A DNA stretch of 64,000 nt, taken from an uncultured Poribacteria bacterium. GTDB lineage: Bacteria > Poribacteria > WGA-4E > WGA-3G. The stretch's first letter is position 1, and each line of letters opens with the position of its first letter. Shown piece after piece: positions 44,172 to 52,343 of this stretch. The notes beneath the pieces were generated by a model. The model did no database searches. It was not told the origin of the DNA and was given only the letters and a program-made list of their open reading frames with translations. The stretch spans positions 3,091,200 to 3,155,199 of the forward strand of contig OX639973.1 in assembly GCA_951828385.1 (NCBI GenBank), given 5' to 3'. The translations under genes were made by a program, and so were the position numbers.

Positions 44172-45209
44172 ATGAAAATGAAAGCCGCCATCTATACAGG
44201 CATCGAACAAATCGCTATTCGTGAGGTTGAACGCAACGAACCGCCGCCGGGCTTTGTCCTCGTTGACACCAAACAGACAGGTATTTGTGGCAGCGATCTG
44301 CACAGTTATTTCGGGCATTGGGGACAATCACATGAAAACGCAGCAGGGCATGAAACATGTGGCGTTGTCACAGCTCTTGGCGATGACGTAACTGAATTTG
44401 ATATCGGTGACAAAGTTGCTGTAGAATGTTTCTCCCATTGTGGCACCTGCAAGTATTGTGAAACAGGACAGTATAACCTCTGCTTCAATAGAGCCTGGAT
44501 TTCTCCGAACATGCACGGCGGGTTCTCAGAATACACAGCGACGCACCATTCAGGGCTCTTCAAATTACCAAAAAGGATGACGTTTGAACAGGGTGCACTC
44601 GTTGAACCACTGGCTGTCTCACACCGAGCTGTCGCACGTTCGGGTGCCAACGCCCGAGACACAATCGCTATTATCGGTGGCGGCACCATTGGGCAGTTCT
44701 GTTTGGCGGATGCAGTTGCCGCAGGTATTAAGGAGACCTTGATTACCGTTAAATACGAACAGCAAGCAGAATTGGCAAAAGCTCTCGGCGCAGATCACAT
44801 CGTCAACGTTGGCGATACCGATGTTCAGGAATACGTTAAGGATGTCACAAACGGCATCGGTTTTGACGCAGTCATCGAAACAGTGGGCGGTGCGGAGAAC
44901 TTTAACACCGCAACCACTATCGTTCGGAAACAAGGCGCTGTTGTTCTCGTCGCTGGGTACTATAAACCACTTGAAGTGAACCTCTCTACTATTGTCTGGT
45001 CAGAGGCATCTATTACAGGTTCCAACTGTTACGGTTATAGCGGGATGGAGACAGATTTTGAAGCAGCGATTGAGTTAATAGACTCCGGCAAAGTGGATGC
45101 CACAAAATTGGTGACGCACTACTATCCACTTGACGAGATCAGCGAAGCCTTCCGCGTGTCTGCCGATAAAACTTCCGGTGCGATTAAGGTACATGTCTGT
45201 CAGGAGTAG
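44172..45209 (+). CDS. Zinc-dependent alcohol dehydrogenase family protein
   Basis: A 345-residue medium-chain dehydrogenase. Catalytic zinc ligands: GICGSDLHSYFGHWG (Cys), GHETCGVV (His-Glu). The structural zinc site is present with four cysteines in CGTCKYCETGQYNLC. The NAD(P) loop is AIIGGGTIGQFCLADAVAAG. It resembles sorbitol or threonine dehydrogenases and related sugar-alcohol enzymes. The start has GGGAGA upstream. Neighbours (PhyH, medium-chain reductase, 2-hydroxyacid dehydrogenase) indicate a small-molecule catabolic block. Confidence 0.94.
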   Translation: MKMKAAIYTGIEQIAIREVERNEPPPGFVLVDTKQTGICGSDLHSYFGHWGQSHENAAGHETCGVVTALGDDVTEFDIGDKVAVECFSHCGTCKYCETGQYNLCFNRAWISPNMHGGFSEYTATHHSGLFKLPKRMTFEQGALVEPLAVSHRAVARSGANARDTIAIIGGGTIGQFCLADAVAAGIKETLITVKYEQQAELAKALGADHIVNVGDTDVQEYVKDVTNGIGFDAVIETVGGAENFNTATTIVRKQGAVVLVAGYYKPLEVNLSTIVWSEASITGSNCYGYSGMETDFEAAIELIDSGKVDATKLVTHYYPLDEISEAFRVSADKTSGAIKVHVCQE

Positions 45210-45276
45210 CGTTACACAATTGACTGACAAGATTTCAGTTCTATCCGTCAAAATAATAATATGAGGATTTTATACA

Positions 45277-46002
45277 ATGCAAAACGGAAACCATATATTG
45301 TGTACTGAAGAAAGGGAGCAGTTTTGGCGGCAGGGCTACCTCGGTCCTTACACGCTCTGTAGTGCCGAAGATATGCTCGACATGCAACCAGAAATCGAAA
45401 GAGTGCTTGAAACCGACGCGCCTGACCATAAAAATAGGGTGCATAACCGCCACCTTGATTCTCCGGTAATCCATCATCTTGCCACGCACCCGACGATTAT
45501 CAAACGGATGGCATCCCTGTACGGACCAGACCTGCTACTCTGGCGGACGAACTTTTTCGTCAAAGAACCGGGAGCAAAGGAGATTCCGTGGCACCAAGAC
45601 TTCAACTACTGGCCCCTTGAGCCACCCATTATTATCTCCGCATGGATCGCTATCGATTCAGCAACGTTGGAAAATAGCTGCCTCCAGATCGTACCCGGTT
45701 CACACCGCAAAGTTATACCGCACGTGAAAGCAACCGCCGACATGGCCTTCAATCAGATGGGTGACCTCGGGTTCGTCGATACAAGTAATGTTGTCAACTT
45801 GGAGATGCAACCCGGCGAATTTGTACTCTTTAATGAACGCACGTTGCATCACTCGGAGGCGAATCGCTCTGACAAACGGCGAATCGGTTTGGCGGTTCGC
45901 GTCATCCTGCCTATTGTTAAAGTTTTCGATTGGGACGCACCACAACACGAACTCATTGTCATTCATGGTGAAGATCCCGTTCAATTCAATAAGAGAGGTT
46001 AA
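45277..46002 (+). CDS. Phytanoyl-CoA dioxygenase (PhyH) family protein
   Basis: A 241-residue Fe(II)/2-oxoglutarate oxygenase. HQD in PWHQDFNYWPLEPP, distal His in LFNERTLHHSEANRS and Arg in KRRIGLAVR are all present. The core CLQIVPGSHRKV is typical of PhyH. The substrate is unknown. It follows the alcohol dehydrogenase by 67 bp and precedes the quinone-oxidoreductase-like gene by 22 bp, so the three may form an operon. Third PhyH gene in the window. Confidence 0.93.
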   Translation: MQNGNHILCTEEREQFWRQGYLGPYTLCSAEDMLDMQPEIERVLETDAPDHKNRVHNRHLDSPVIHHLATHPTIIKRMASLYGPDLLLWRTNFFVKEPGAKEIPWHQDFNYWPLEPPIIISAWIAIDSATLENSCLQIVPGSHRKVIPHVKATADMAFNQMGDLGFVDTSNVVNLEMQPGEFVLFNERTLHHSEANRSDKRRIGLAVRVILPIVKVFDWDAPQHELIVIHGEDPVQFNKRG

Positions 46003-46024
46003 TTATTTATAAGGAGTATTATTG

Positions 46025-47035
46025 ATGAATCGTCAAATTACCCTCGCCTCGCGGCCCGCAGGTTACCCGAAAGAATCAGATTTCAATTTGGTGGAAGCCC
46101 CCATACCGAAACCGGAAGACGGTCAAGTATTAGTGAAAACTATCTACCTCTCCGTTGATCCGTACATGCGCGGACGGATCAACGCATCAAAATCTTATGC
46201 CGCCAACGTCGAAATCGATGAAGTGATGGTGGGCAGTGTTATTGCTCAAGTGATTGAATCAAAGCATCCCAATTTTGAGGTCGGTGACATTGTCAATGCG
46301 AATATCGGGTGGCAGGAATACGGGGTTACTGCAGGCGATGGGTTGCGGACAATTGATCCGACAATCGCGCCGATCTCAACAGGCGCAGGGATCCTCGGTA
46401 TGCCCGGGTTAACAGCATATTTTGGCCTGCTTAAAATTGGACAACTCCAAACGCGCGAGACGGTCTTTGTCTCCGGTGCCGCAGGTGCAGTCGGCTCTGT
46501 CGTCGGACAGATTGCGAAAATTAAAGGCTGTCGGGTTGTCGGCTCCGCTGGCACCGATGAGAAGGTCGATTATATCGTCAATGAACTCGGTTTTGATGCG
46601 GCTTTTAATTACAAAGAGATTTCGGATTATCACACCGAACTCCAGACGCTTCTGCCTGATGGTATTGATGTCTATTTTGACAACGTCGGCGGCGAGATCA
46701 CGGATGCTGTCTTCCCCAATTTAAGAATCAAGGGACGTGTTGTTATATGCGGACAAATTTCTCAGTATAATTTAGAAAAGCCGGAGTCAGGTCCGCGGTT
46801 CCTCTGGCACATGATTACCAAACGCGCAAGAATCGAAGGGTTCCTCGTCTCTGAGTACGCCGACCAGCACGCGGAGGCACTCGTTGAGATGTCAGAATGG
46901 TTGCGGCAAGGCAAACTGAAATATCGGGAGACGATCGAAGAAGGCGGCATCGAAAACGCACCCGCAGCGTTCATCAGCATGCTAAAAGGGGGTAATATCG
47001 GGAAACAACTCGTCAAGATTGCTGAGTTAGATTGA
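46025..47035 (+). CDS. Medium-chain NADP-dependent oxidoreductase (CurA/LTB4-dehydrogenase-like)
   Basis: The real start is the ATG at 46025; AAGGAG lies 9 bp upstream. The 336-residue protein lacks zinc-binding cysteines and has the loop VFVSGAAGAVGSVVGQIAKI. The segment VYFDNVGGEITDAVFPNLRI is diagnostic of the CurA / prostaglandin reductase branch. These enzymes reduce alpha,beta-unsaturated carbonyls with NADPH. It lies after the PhyH gene and may remove its product. It is followed by a convergent 2-hydroxyacid dehydrogenase. Confidence 0.92.
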   Translation: MNRQITLASRPAGYPKESDFNLVEAPIPKPEDGQVLVKTIYLSVDPYMRGRINASKSYAANVEIDEVMVGSVIAQVIESKHPNFEVGDIVNANIGWQEYGVTAGDGLRTIDPTIAPISTGAGILGMPGLTAYFGLLKIGQLQTRETVFVSGAAGAVGSVVGQIAKIKGCRVVGSAGTDEKVDYIVNELGFDAAFNYKEISDYHTELQTLLPDGIDVYFDNVGGEITDAVFPNLRIKGRVVICGQISQYNLEKPESGPRFLWHMITKRARIEGFLVSEYADQHAEALVEMSEWLRQGKLKYRETIEEGGIENAPAAFISMLKGGNIGKQLVKIAELD

Positions 47036-47221
47036 AGACTACGGTCAATTCGGACGTGGTTTCTGAACCTTTTGCGGGATAGTCTCCCTATTTTGCCGCG
47101 CTAGGTTGGTAATTCATTACCCGTACAACCCTTAAATAAGATGGCTGTGACGTGGGGCGCAATTAAAAATTCAGAGAACTAATCCGATCGAGTTACGCCC
47201 GCGCACAACCCAAATTCGCTG

Positions 47222-48166
47222 CTAATATCCTTTCTCTTTATCAATTACGCTGAGAAGCGGTTTACCAACGAGCAGTCGTTCTAAGTTATCACAGAACAGC
47301 CCAACCGACCGATCCAAGCGGATAGGCGACCCCCCAGCGACGTGCGGTGTAACGATGACATTCGGCAGATCCCATAACGGGCTGTCAGCAGGCAGTGGCT
47401 CTTCCGGTGTAACATCCAACCCCGCACCACCGATGCTTCCCGAAGTGAGTGCACGCAGCAGTGCAGGCCCGTCTACAATCTTGCCGCGCGTGACGTTGAT
47501 CAGCAACGCGTGCGATTGCATCTGTTCAAATGCTGCATCGTCAAACATACCGTGCGTCTCCGGGGTTAGTGGCGCGCAGATAGAGACAACATCTGATTCC
47601 GAGAGAAGTTCATGGAACCGATCCATCTGCCAAACTTGATGGACAAATGACGGGGCTTCCACCGCTTCCGGATCGACAGCGATAACGCGCATATCAAACC
47701 CTTGTGCCCGGCGCGCAACGTCAATCCCCGTTCCGCCGAGTCCAACAATACCAAGCGTGCATTCACTCAATTCCCAAGTCGCGTGACGGATTGACATCCG
47801 GTTATCCCACGTCCGCTCGCGTACGGAGCGTCCGATGCCTCGCAATAGTCCGAGGAGTAATGCCCACGTCTGGTCTGCCAAATGCGGTCCAACGAAACCT
47901 TTCGCACTCGTCAGGGTAACATCGCTCTTAACAAATTCGGGAAAGAGCAAGCCGTCAACGCCTGCAGAGAGTACTTGCACCCATTTCAACTGCTCTGCTT
48001 TTTCAAAAAGCGAACGATTAAACCCACCGAACACAATGTCAGTATCCACAATTTCGCGTAGGGCATCTTCCGAATTCTTCGGTCTCACAAGCGAAAGTTT
48101 GTCAGAAACCCTTTCAATCTGGTGCTGCTGTTCTGCCGTAACATCGGTGTTAATCAAAATTTTCAA
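47222..48166 (-). CDS. D-isomer-specific 2-hydroxyacid dehydrogenase
   Basis: I choose the TTG at 48166: GAGGAG lies 8 bp upstream and the product starts with the expected first strand (KILINTDV). A longer in-frame ATG at 48232 would add 22 residues not typical of the family. The 314-residue enzyme has the NAD loop GIVGLGGTGIDVARRA, the catalytic Arg near CAPLTPETHGMF, Glu in VTPEEPLP and His in VTPHVAGGSP. It oxidises D-2-hydroxyacids or reduces 2-oxo acids. Convergent with the reductase gene. Confidence 0.92.
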   Translation of the reverse strand: MKILINTDVTAEQQHQIERVSDKLSLVRPKNSEDALREIVDTDIVFGGFNRSLFEKAEQLKWVQVLSAGVDGLLFPEFVKSDVTLTSAKGFVGPHLADQTWALLLGLLRGIGRSVRERTWDNRMSIRHATWELSECTLGIVGLGGTGIDVARRAQGFDMRVIAVDPEAVEAPSFVHQVWQMDRFHELLSESDVVSICAPLTPETHGMFDDAAFEQMQSHALLINVTRGKIVDGPALLRALTSGSIGGAGLDVTPEEPLPADSPLWDLPNVIVTPHVAGGSPIRLDRSVGLFCDNLERLLVGKPLLSVIDKEKGY

Positions 48167-48258
48167 TTTGACATCTCCTCTATATAGTGGTATTCTATAT
48201 ACAAAATAAGCGAAATTTCTGCTAAAAAACACATTTCTCAGAAAAGGAGAATTCTATT

Positions 48259-48774
48259 GTGACTGATTCATCTTCTATGCGTCCGCGTAATCGCCGGACC
48301 CATATTATCTCTATTCCCATTTTGGCAATTAGCATACTGCTTGCTACAATCTTCATCGCGAGTTGTGGCGACGAAGGCGACACTCCTGAAGACACCACCG
48401 GTATGACAGATGTCCTACAACCCACAACAACACCTTCTGAAACGCCGCCTCCAGTAGAAGAGCCACAGGCAGATGAGGTCGTTGAAGAACCGGGGGTCTC
48501 TTTTCAAGAGGACATTCAACCTATCATCGCTTCGGAATGTGCTATTGCAGGGTGTCACGCCGCACCGGGTGCTGCCGGACTTGACCTCAGCAACTACGAC
48601 ACCTTCAAAAAAGGCGGAAACACTGCTCCCGGATTCATTGCTGGCGACGGCAAGGGTAGCCATGTGGTCAAGCGCATTGATGGTGGCGGCATGCCCTTTG
48701 GCAGACCACCGTTGGATGGAGACCAAATCCAACTCTTCATTGACTGGATTGATGAAGGTGCCGAAAATAACTAA
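48259..48774 (+). CDS. c-type cytochrome domain lipoprotein (CxxxxCH heme motif)
   Basis: A 171-residue protein starting at GTG with AAGGAG upstream. It has a lipoprotein leader ending FIASCGDEGD, a Pro/Thr/Glu-rich linker (ETPPPVEEPQADEV) and a cytochrome-like domain beginning VSFQEDIQPIIASECAIAGC. The heme site is CAIAGCH, with four residues between the cysteines instead of two. This is the arrangement found in planctomycete-type cytochrome C domains. The ending GGGMPFGRPPLDGDQI matches the distal Met region. Probably a surface electron carrier. Confidence 0.83.
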   Translation: MTDSSSMRPRNRRTHIISIPILAISILLATIFIASCGDEGDTPEDTTGMTDVLQPTTTPSETPPPVEEPQADEVVEEPGVSFQEDIQPIIASECAIAGCHAAPGAAGLDLSNYDTFKKGGNTAPGFIAGDGKGSHVVKRIDGGGMPFGRPPLDGDQIQLFIDWIDEGAENN

Positions 48775-48852
48775 AATTTAGCGACAGCATACCATTCTTG
48801 TCCTTCTGTGTCAAGCTGAAAAAATTGTCAATCCTTGGCACTCTCCATCTAA

Positions 48853-48882
48853 AAGACGCATCTGCGATGCGTCTTCTTTTTT
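48853..48882 (+). terminator. Rho-independent terminator after the cytochrome gene
   Basis: Perfect 10-bp stem AAGACGCATC/GATGCGTCTT with TGC loop, followed by CTTTTTT. Confidence 0.92.
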
Positions 48883-48926
48883 AACACGGTAAAGGCGATA
48901 TGTTTATAGCAGTAAATCGGACGCAT

Positions 48927-48962
48927 TGCATTTTATGCAACCTTTTAGGTTCACGGACGCGT
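48927..48962 (+). promoter_or_regulatory. ECF-type promoter upstream of the LamG cluster
   Basis: Palindrome TGCATTTTATGCA at 48927-48939, continuing to ACC; after TGCAACC, 16 bp, then GCGT at 48959-48962. Same architecture as the promoters of the four sigma-propeller genes. It lies about 300 bp before the first LamG gene; no ORF occupies that gap. Confidence 0.72.
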
Positions 48963-49127
48963 TTTTAATATTATAATATTATAAAGATGGAAGTTATACT
49001 GAGTAAAACATGCGGATGTGGCGAAATAGGGGAAGAAGGGAGATAATTTGTGTCCTTTTCTTTCCGCCTTAGATCCCTATTTACTTTACATTCTTAGCCC
49101 TTACTCGCTATGAGTTCATGCTATATC

Positions 49128-49156
49128 TTGACCTTTGTTTGAAAATTGGGTATACT
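49128..49156 (+). promoter_or_regulatory. Sigma70-type promoter of LamG gene 1
   Basis: TTGACC at 49128-49133, a 17-bp spacer and TATACT at 49151-49156. The same promoter is found before LamG gene 3 (51252-51280) but not before gene 2. Confidence 0.7.
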
Positions 49157-49264
49157 TTTCTCATTGATTGCGGCATAATGTGTTCAAGAGGGTTTCCATC
49201 CAGCCCTGCAATAACATGAATTGGTTAGAACCCCCCTTACTATATTTGCTGGAGGTAAATCATT

Positions 49265-50182
49265 GTGAAAACACTCATGAATGTGCTGATACTCCCTGTG
49301 GTTATCGTTGGGTTGTGTGGCATTACAGACGCAGAGAATATCATAACCGATGGACTTGTGAGCTACTGGACCTTTGATCGTGAGGACATTATTGATAACA
49401 CTGTCAAAGATGTTTGGGGCGAAAACAATGCAACAATTGTAGGAACCCCAACGATTATCAACGGACACCTGAAAGATGCACTCAAATTTGATGGTATCAA
49501 GGATTATGTGAACCTAACGACTCTCGGCGATTTTGGTGCTAAACTTGATTTTTTTACCGTTGAAGTGTGGATTAAAACAGATTACAAAGAAACATGGACA
49601 ACAATCTTCAAAACTATAGGCACTTGCCAGAATCAGGCAACTATGATTTGGGGAATAGATATTAACAGAAAAACAGCTGATCTTGAGGATATTCAGAACG
49701 ATCCTTTTGGTCCTCAGATTATTTTTGCAGAGGATTTCATTCAACTTTACTTAGCATCTTTTTTCAAGAATAAAGGTGGATGTTCACTTTCCTTTCTTAG
49801 AGGTGAATTTCCGATTTCAGATGGCGAATGGCATCACCTCGTCTATACTAATAAGACTGTAGATGAAAACGGTACAGACTGGAGGGAACGCGCGCTTTTT
49901 ATAGATGGAACACTGAATCGGATTTTAAAGTTTCATCCATTATTGATAGCTCCGAACACTCGGTACAAATATGCGCCATTCTCTGAACCTGTGTATCTCG
50001 GCGCAGGAAATAATCAAGGTAGAGCCGAAGGCTTTTTCAACGGACTTATCGATGAAGTCCGCATTTACGATCGACCCCTAACTGAAGCAGAAATCATGCA
50101 CAATTATCAATCTACTACGGGCCTCACCGTTGACCGGACAGATAAGTTACCAACGGTTTGGGGTGCCCTGAAGAAAAAATAG
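49265..50182 (+). CDS. Secreted LamG-domain protein 1 of 3
   Basis: A 305-residue protein with a signal peptide (ending GITDAEN) and a LamG/concanavalin-like domain over the rest. Landmarks are LVSYWTFDRED, KDVWGENNATIVGTP, EALKFDGIKDYVNL-type segments, FTVEVWIKTDYKETWT, ISDGEWHHLVYTNKT and FFNGLIDEVRIYDRPLTEAE. LamG domains bind glycans or proteins at the cell surface. The start is GTG, whereas the sister genes use ATG at the same place; GGAGG precedes all. It differs from the two copies downstream by roughly one residue in ten. Confidence 0.9.
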   Translation: MKTLMNVLILPVVIVGLCGITDAENIITDGLVSYWTFDREDIIDNTVKDVWGENNATIVGTPTIINGHLKDALKFDGIKDYVNLTTLGDFGAKLDFFTVEVWIKTDYKETWTTIFKTIGTCQNQATMIWGIDINRKTADLEDIQNDPFGPQIIFAEDFIQLYLASFFKNKGGCSLSFLRGEFPISDGEWHHLVYTNKTVDENGTDWRERALFIDGTLNRILKFHPLLIAPNTRYKYAPFSEPVYLGAGNNQGRAEGFFNGLIDEVRIYDRPLTEAEIMHNYQSTTGLTVDRTDKLPTVWGALKKK

Positions 50183-50349
50183 GTATCCATCCGATTCTAT
50201 GGCTGCAGATCACACCGCTTCTGAATTTTACATACAAGGTAGATAGACATTGATTGCGGCGCGACGTGTTCAAGAGGGTTCCATCCAGCCCTGCAATAAC
50301 ATGAGTTGGTTAGAACTCTCCTTACTATATTTGCTGGAGGTAAATCATT

Positions 50350-51231
50350 ATGAAAACACTCATGAATGTGCTGATGCTCCTTGTGGTTATCGTTGGGTTG
50401 TGTGGTATTGCAGACGCGGAGAATATCGTAACCGATGGACTTGTGAGCTACTGGACCTTTGATCGTGAGGACATTATTGATAACACTGTCAAAGATGTTT
50501 GGGGCGAAAACAACGCAACAATTGTAGGAACCCCAAAAATTGTCAACGGACACCTCAAAGAGGCACTTAAATTTGATGGTATCAAGGATTATGTGAACCT
50601 AACGACTCTCGGCGATTTTGGTGCTAAACTCGATTTTTCTACCGTTGAAATGTGGATTCAAACGGATTACAAAGAAACATGGACAACAATTTTCAAAACT
50701 ATAGGCACTTGCAATAATCGGGCAACTATGTTTTGGGGAATAGATATTAACAGAAGGATGGTTGATGCCGAGGAGCGTAAGAACGATCCTTTTGGTCCTC
50801 AGATCATTTTTGCAGAGGATTTCATTCAACTTTACTTAGCATCTTTTTTCAAGAATAAAGATGGGTGTTCACTCGTCTTTCTTCGGGGCGAATTTCCGAT
50901 TTCAGATGGCGAATGGCATCACCTCGTCTATACTAATAAGACTGTAGACGAAAAAGGTGCAGAATCGAGGGAACGCGCGCTTTTTATAGATGGGACACTG
51001 AATCGGATTTCAAAGTTTAATCCAACAGTTCCGGACGCTCAGTACAAATATGCGCCATTCTCTGAACCTGTGTATCTTGGCGCAGGAAATAATCGTGGTA
51101 GAGCCGAAGGCTTTTTCAACGGACTTATTGATGAAGTCCGCATTTACGATCGAACCCTAACTGAAGCAGAAATCATGCGCAATTATCAATCTACCACGGG
51201 GCTCGCTTTGGGTTCGCGGACGCGTTTTTAA
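50350..51231 (+). CDS. Secreted LamG-domain protein 2 of 3
   Basis: A 293-residue sister of the LamG proteins at 49265 and 51304. Signal peptide, then the same LamG core (VEMWIQTDYKETWTTIFKTI, RGEFPISDGEWHHLVYTNKT). The C-terminus differs: instead of TVDRTDKLPTVWGALKKK it ends LALGSRTRF, because the reading frame runs into a copy of the -10 half of the ECF promoter. It lacks the shared sigma70 promoter. A 100-bp leader (50248-50349) is nearly identical to that of gene 1. It looks like a copy with a recombined 3' end. Confidence 0.88.
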   Translation: MKTLMNVLMLLVVIVGLCGIADAENIVTDGLVSYWTFDREDIIDNTVKDVWGENNATIVGTPKIVNGHLKEALKFDGIKDYVNLTTLGDFGAKLDFSTVEMWIQTDYKETWTTIFKTIGTCNNRATMFWGIDINRRMVDAEERKNDPFGPQIIFAEDFIQLYLASFFKNKDGCSLVFLRGEFPISDGEWHHLVYTNKTVDEKGAESRERALFIDGTLNRISKFNPTVPDAQYKYAPFSEPVYLGAGNNRGRAEGFFNGLIDEVRIYDRTLTEAEIMRNYQSTTGLALGSRTRF

Positions 51232-51235
51232 TATT
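51209..51235 (+). promoter_or_regulatory. Promoter fragment: -10 half without palindrome
   Basis: GGTTCGCGGACGCGTTTTTA matches the -10 side of the ECF promoter before LamG gene 1 (48949-48968), but the -35 palindrome is missing. It marks a recombination joint. Confidence 0.6.
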
Positions 51236-51251
51236 ATGAAGGTGCTATATC

Positions 51252-51280
51252 TTGACCCCTGTTTGAAAATTGGGTATACT
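51252..51280 (+). promoter_or_regulatory. Sigma70-type promoter of LamG gene 3
   Basis: TTGACC at 51252-51257, a 17-bp spacer and TATACT at 51275-51280, 24 bp before the start codon. Confidence 0.72.
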
Positions 51281-51303
51281 TTATTTGCTGGAGGTAAATC
51301 ATC

Positions 51304-52215
51304 ATGAAAACACTCATGAATGTGCTGATGCTCTCTGTGGTTATCGTTGGGTTGTGTGGCATTACAGACGCAGAGAATATCGTAACCGATGGACTTGTGA
51401 GTTACTGGACCTTTGATCGTGAGGACATCATTGGGAACACTGTCAAAGATGTTTGGGGCGAAAACAACGCAACAATTGTAGGAACCCCAACGATCATCAA
51501 CGGACACCTCAAAGAGGCACTTAAATTTGATGGTATCAAGGATTATGTGAACCTAACGACTCTCGGCGATTTTGGTGCCAAACTCGATTTTTCTACCGTT
51601 GAAGTGTGGATTCAAACGGATTACAAAGAAACGTGGACAACAATCTTCAAAACTATAGACACTTGCCAGAATCGGGCAACTATGATTTGGGGAATAGATA
51701 TTAACAGAAAGACAGCTGATCTTGAAGATATTCAGAACGATCCTTTTGGTCCTCGGATTATTTTTGCAGAGGATTTCATTCAACTTTACTTAGCATCTTT
51801 TTTCAAGAATAAAGGTGGGTGTTCACTTTCCTTTCTTAGAGGTGAATTTCCGATTTCAGATGGCGAATGGCATCACCTCGTCTATACTAATAAGACTGTA
51901 GATGAAAACGGTACAGAATGGAAGGAACGCGCGCTTTTTATAGATGGAACACTGAATCGGATTTCAGAGTTCATTCCAATAGGTCCGAAAGCTCAGTACA
52001 AATATGTGCCATTCTCTGAACCTGTGTATCTTGGCGCAGGAAATAACCGTGGTAAAGCAGAAGGCTTTTTCAACGGGATTATTGATGAAGTCCGCATTTA
52101 CGATCGAACCCTAACTGAAGCAGAAATCATGCACAATTATCAATCTACTACGGGCCTCACCGTTGACCGGACAGATAAGTTACCAACGGTTTGGGGTGCC
52201 TTAAAGAAAAAATAG
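51304..52215 (+). CDS. Secreted LamG-domain protein 3 of 3
   Basis: A 303-residue protein, closest to copy 1. Signal peptide (ending TDAEN), LamG core (VEVWIQTDYKETWTTIFKTI, DGEWHHLVYTNKTVDENGTE) and the full tail VDRTDKLPTVWGALKKK. The DNA just after the stop (GTATCCATCCGATTCTATGG) is the same as after copy 1, so the duplicated unit includes the 3' flank. It is the last LamG gene before the sigma-propeller series and shares its direction. Confidence 0.9.
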   Translation: MKTLMNVLMLSVVIVGLCGITDAENIVTDGLVSYWTFDREDIIGNTVKDVWGENNATIVGTPTIINGHLKEALKFDGIKDYVNLTTLGDFGAKLDFSTVEVWIQTDYKETWTTIFKTIDTCQNRATMIWGIDINRKTADLEDIQNDPFGPRIIFAEDFIQLYLASFFKNKGGCSLSFLRGEFPISDGEWHHLVYTNKTVDENGTEWKERALFIDGTLNRISEFIPIGPKAQYKYVPFSEPVYLGAGNNRGKAEGFFNGIIDEVRIYDRTLTEAEIMHNYQSTTGLTVDRTDKLPTVWGALKKK

Positions 52216-52270
52216 GTATCCATCCGATTCTATGGCTGCAGAACTTGTCTCATTCTTACATCGGACACAT

Positions 52271-52306
52271 TGCATTTTATGCAACCTTTTGGTCACGCAG
52301 ACGCGT
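52271..52306 (+). promoter_or_regulatory. ECF-type promoter of sigma-propeller gene 1
   Basis: Palindrome TGCATTTTATGCA at 52271-52283, then ACC, 16 bp, GCGT at 52303-52306. The -35 side is TGCAACC, as at the LamG promoter. Gene start 38 bp later, with GGGGGA as ribosome site. Confidence 0.78.
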
Positions 52307-52343
52307 TTATAAGTTACAAAAGTGTTATTTTTGGGGGAGATAT

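Noticed and set aside
52191-52343. N-terminal extension of sigma-propeller gene 1 from an upstream start
   Set aside because: These codons overlap the end of the LamG gene 3 and run through the ECF promoter. The other three sister genes begin at the equivalent of 52344.
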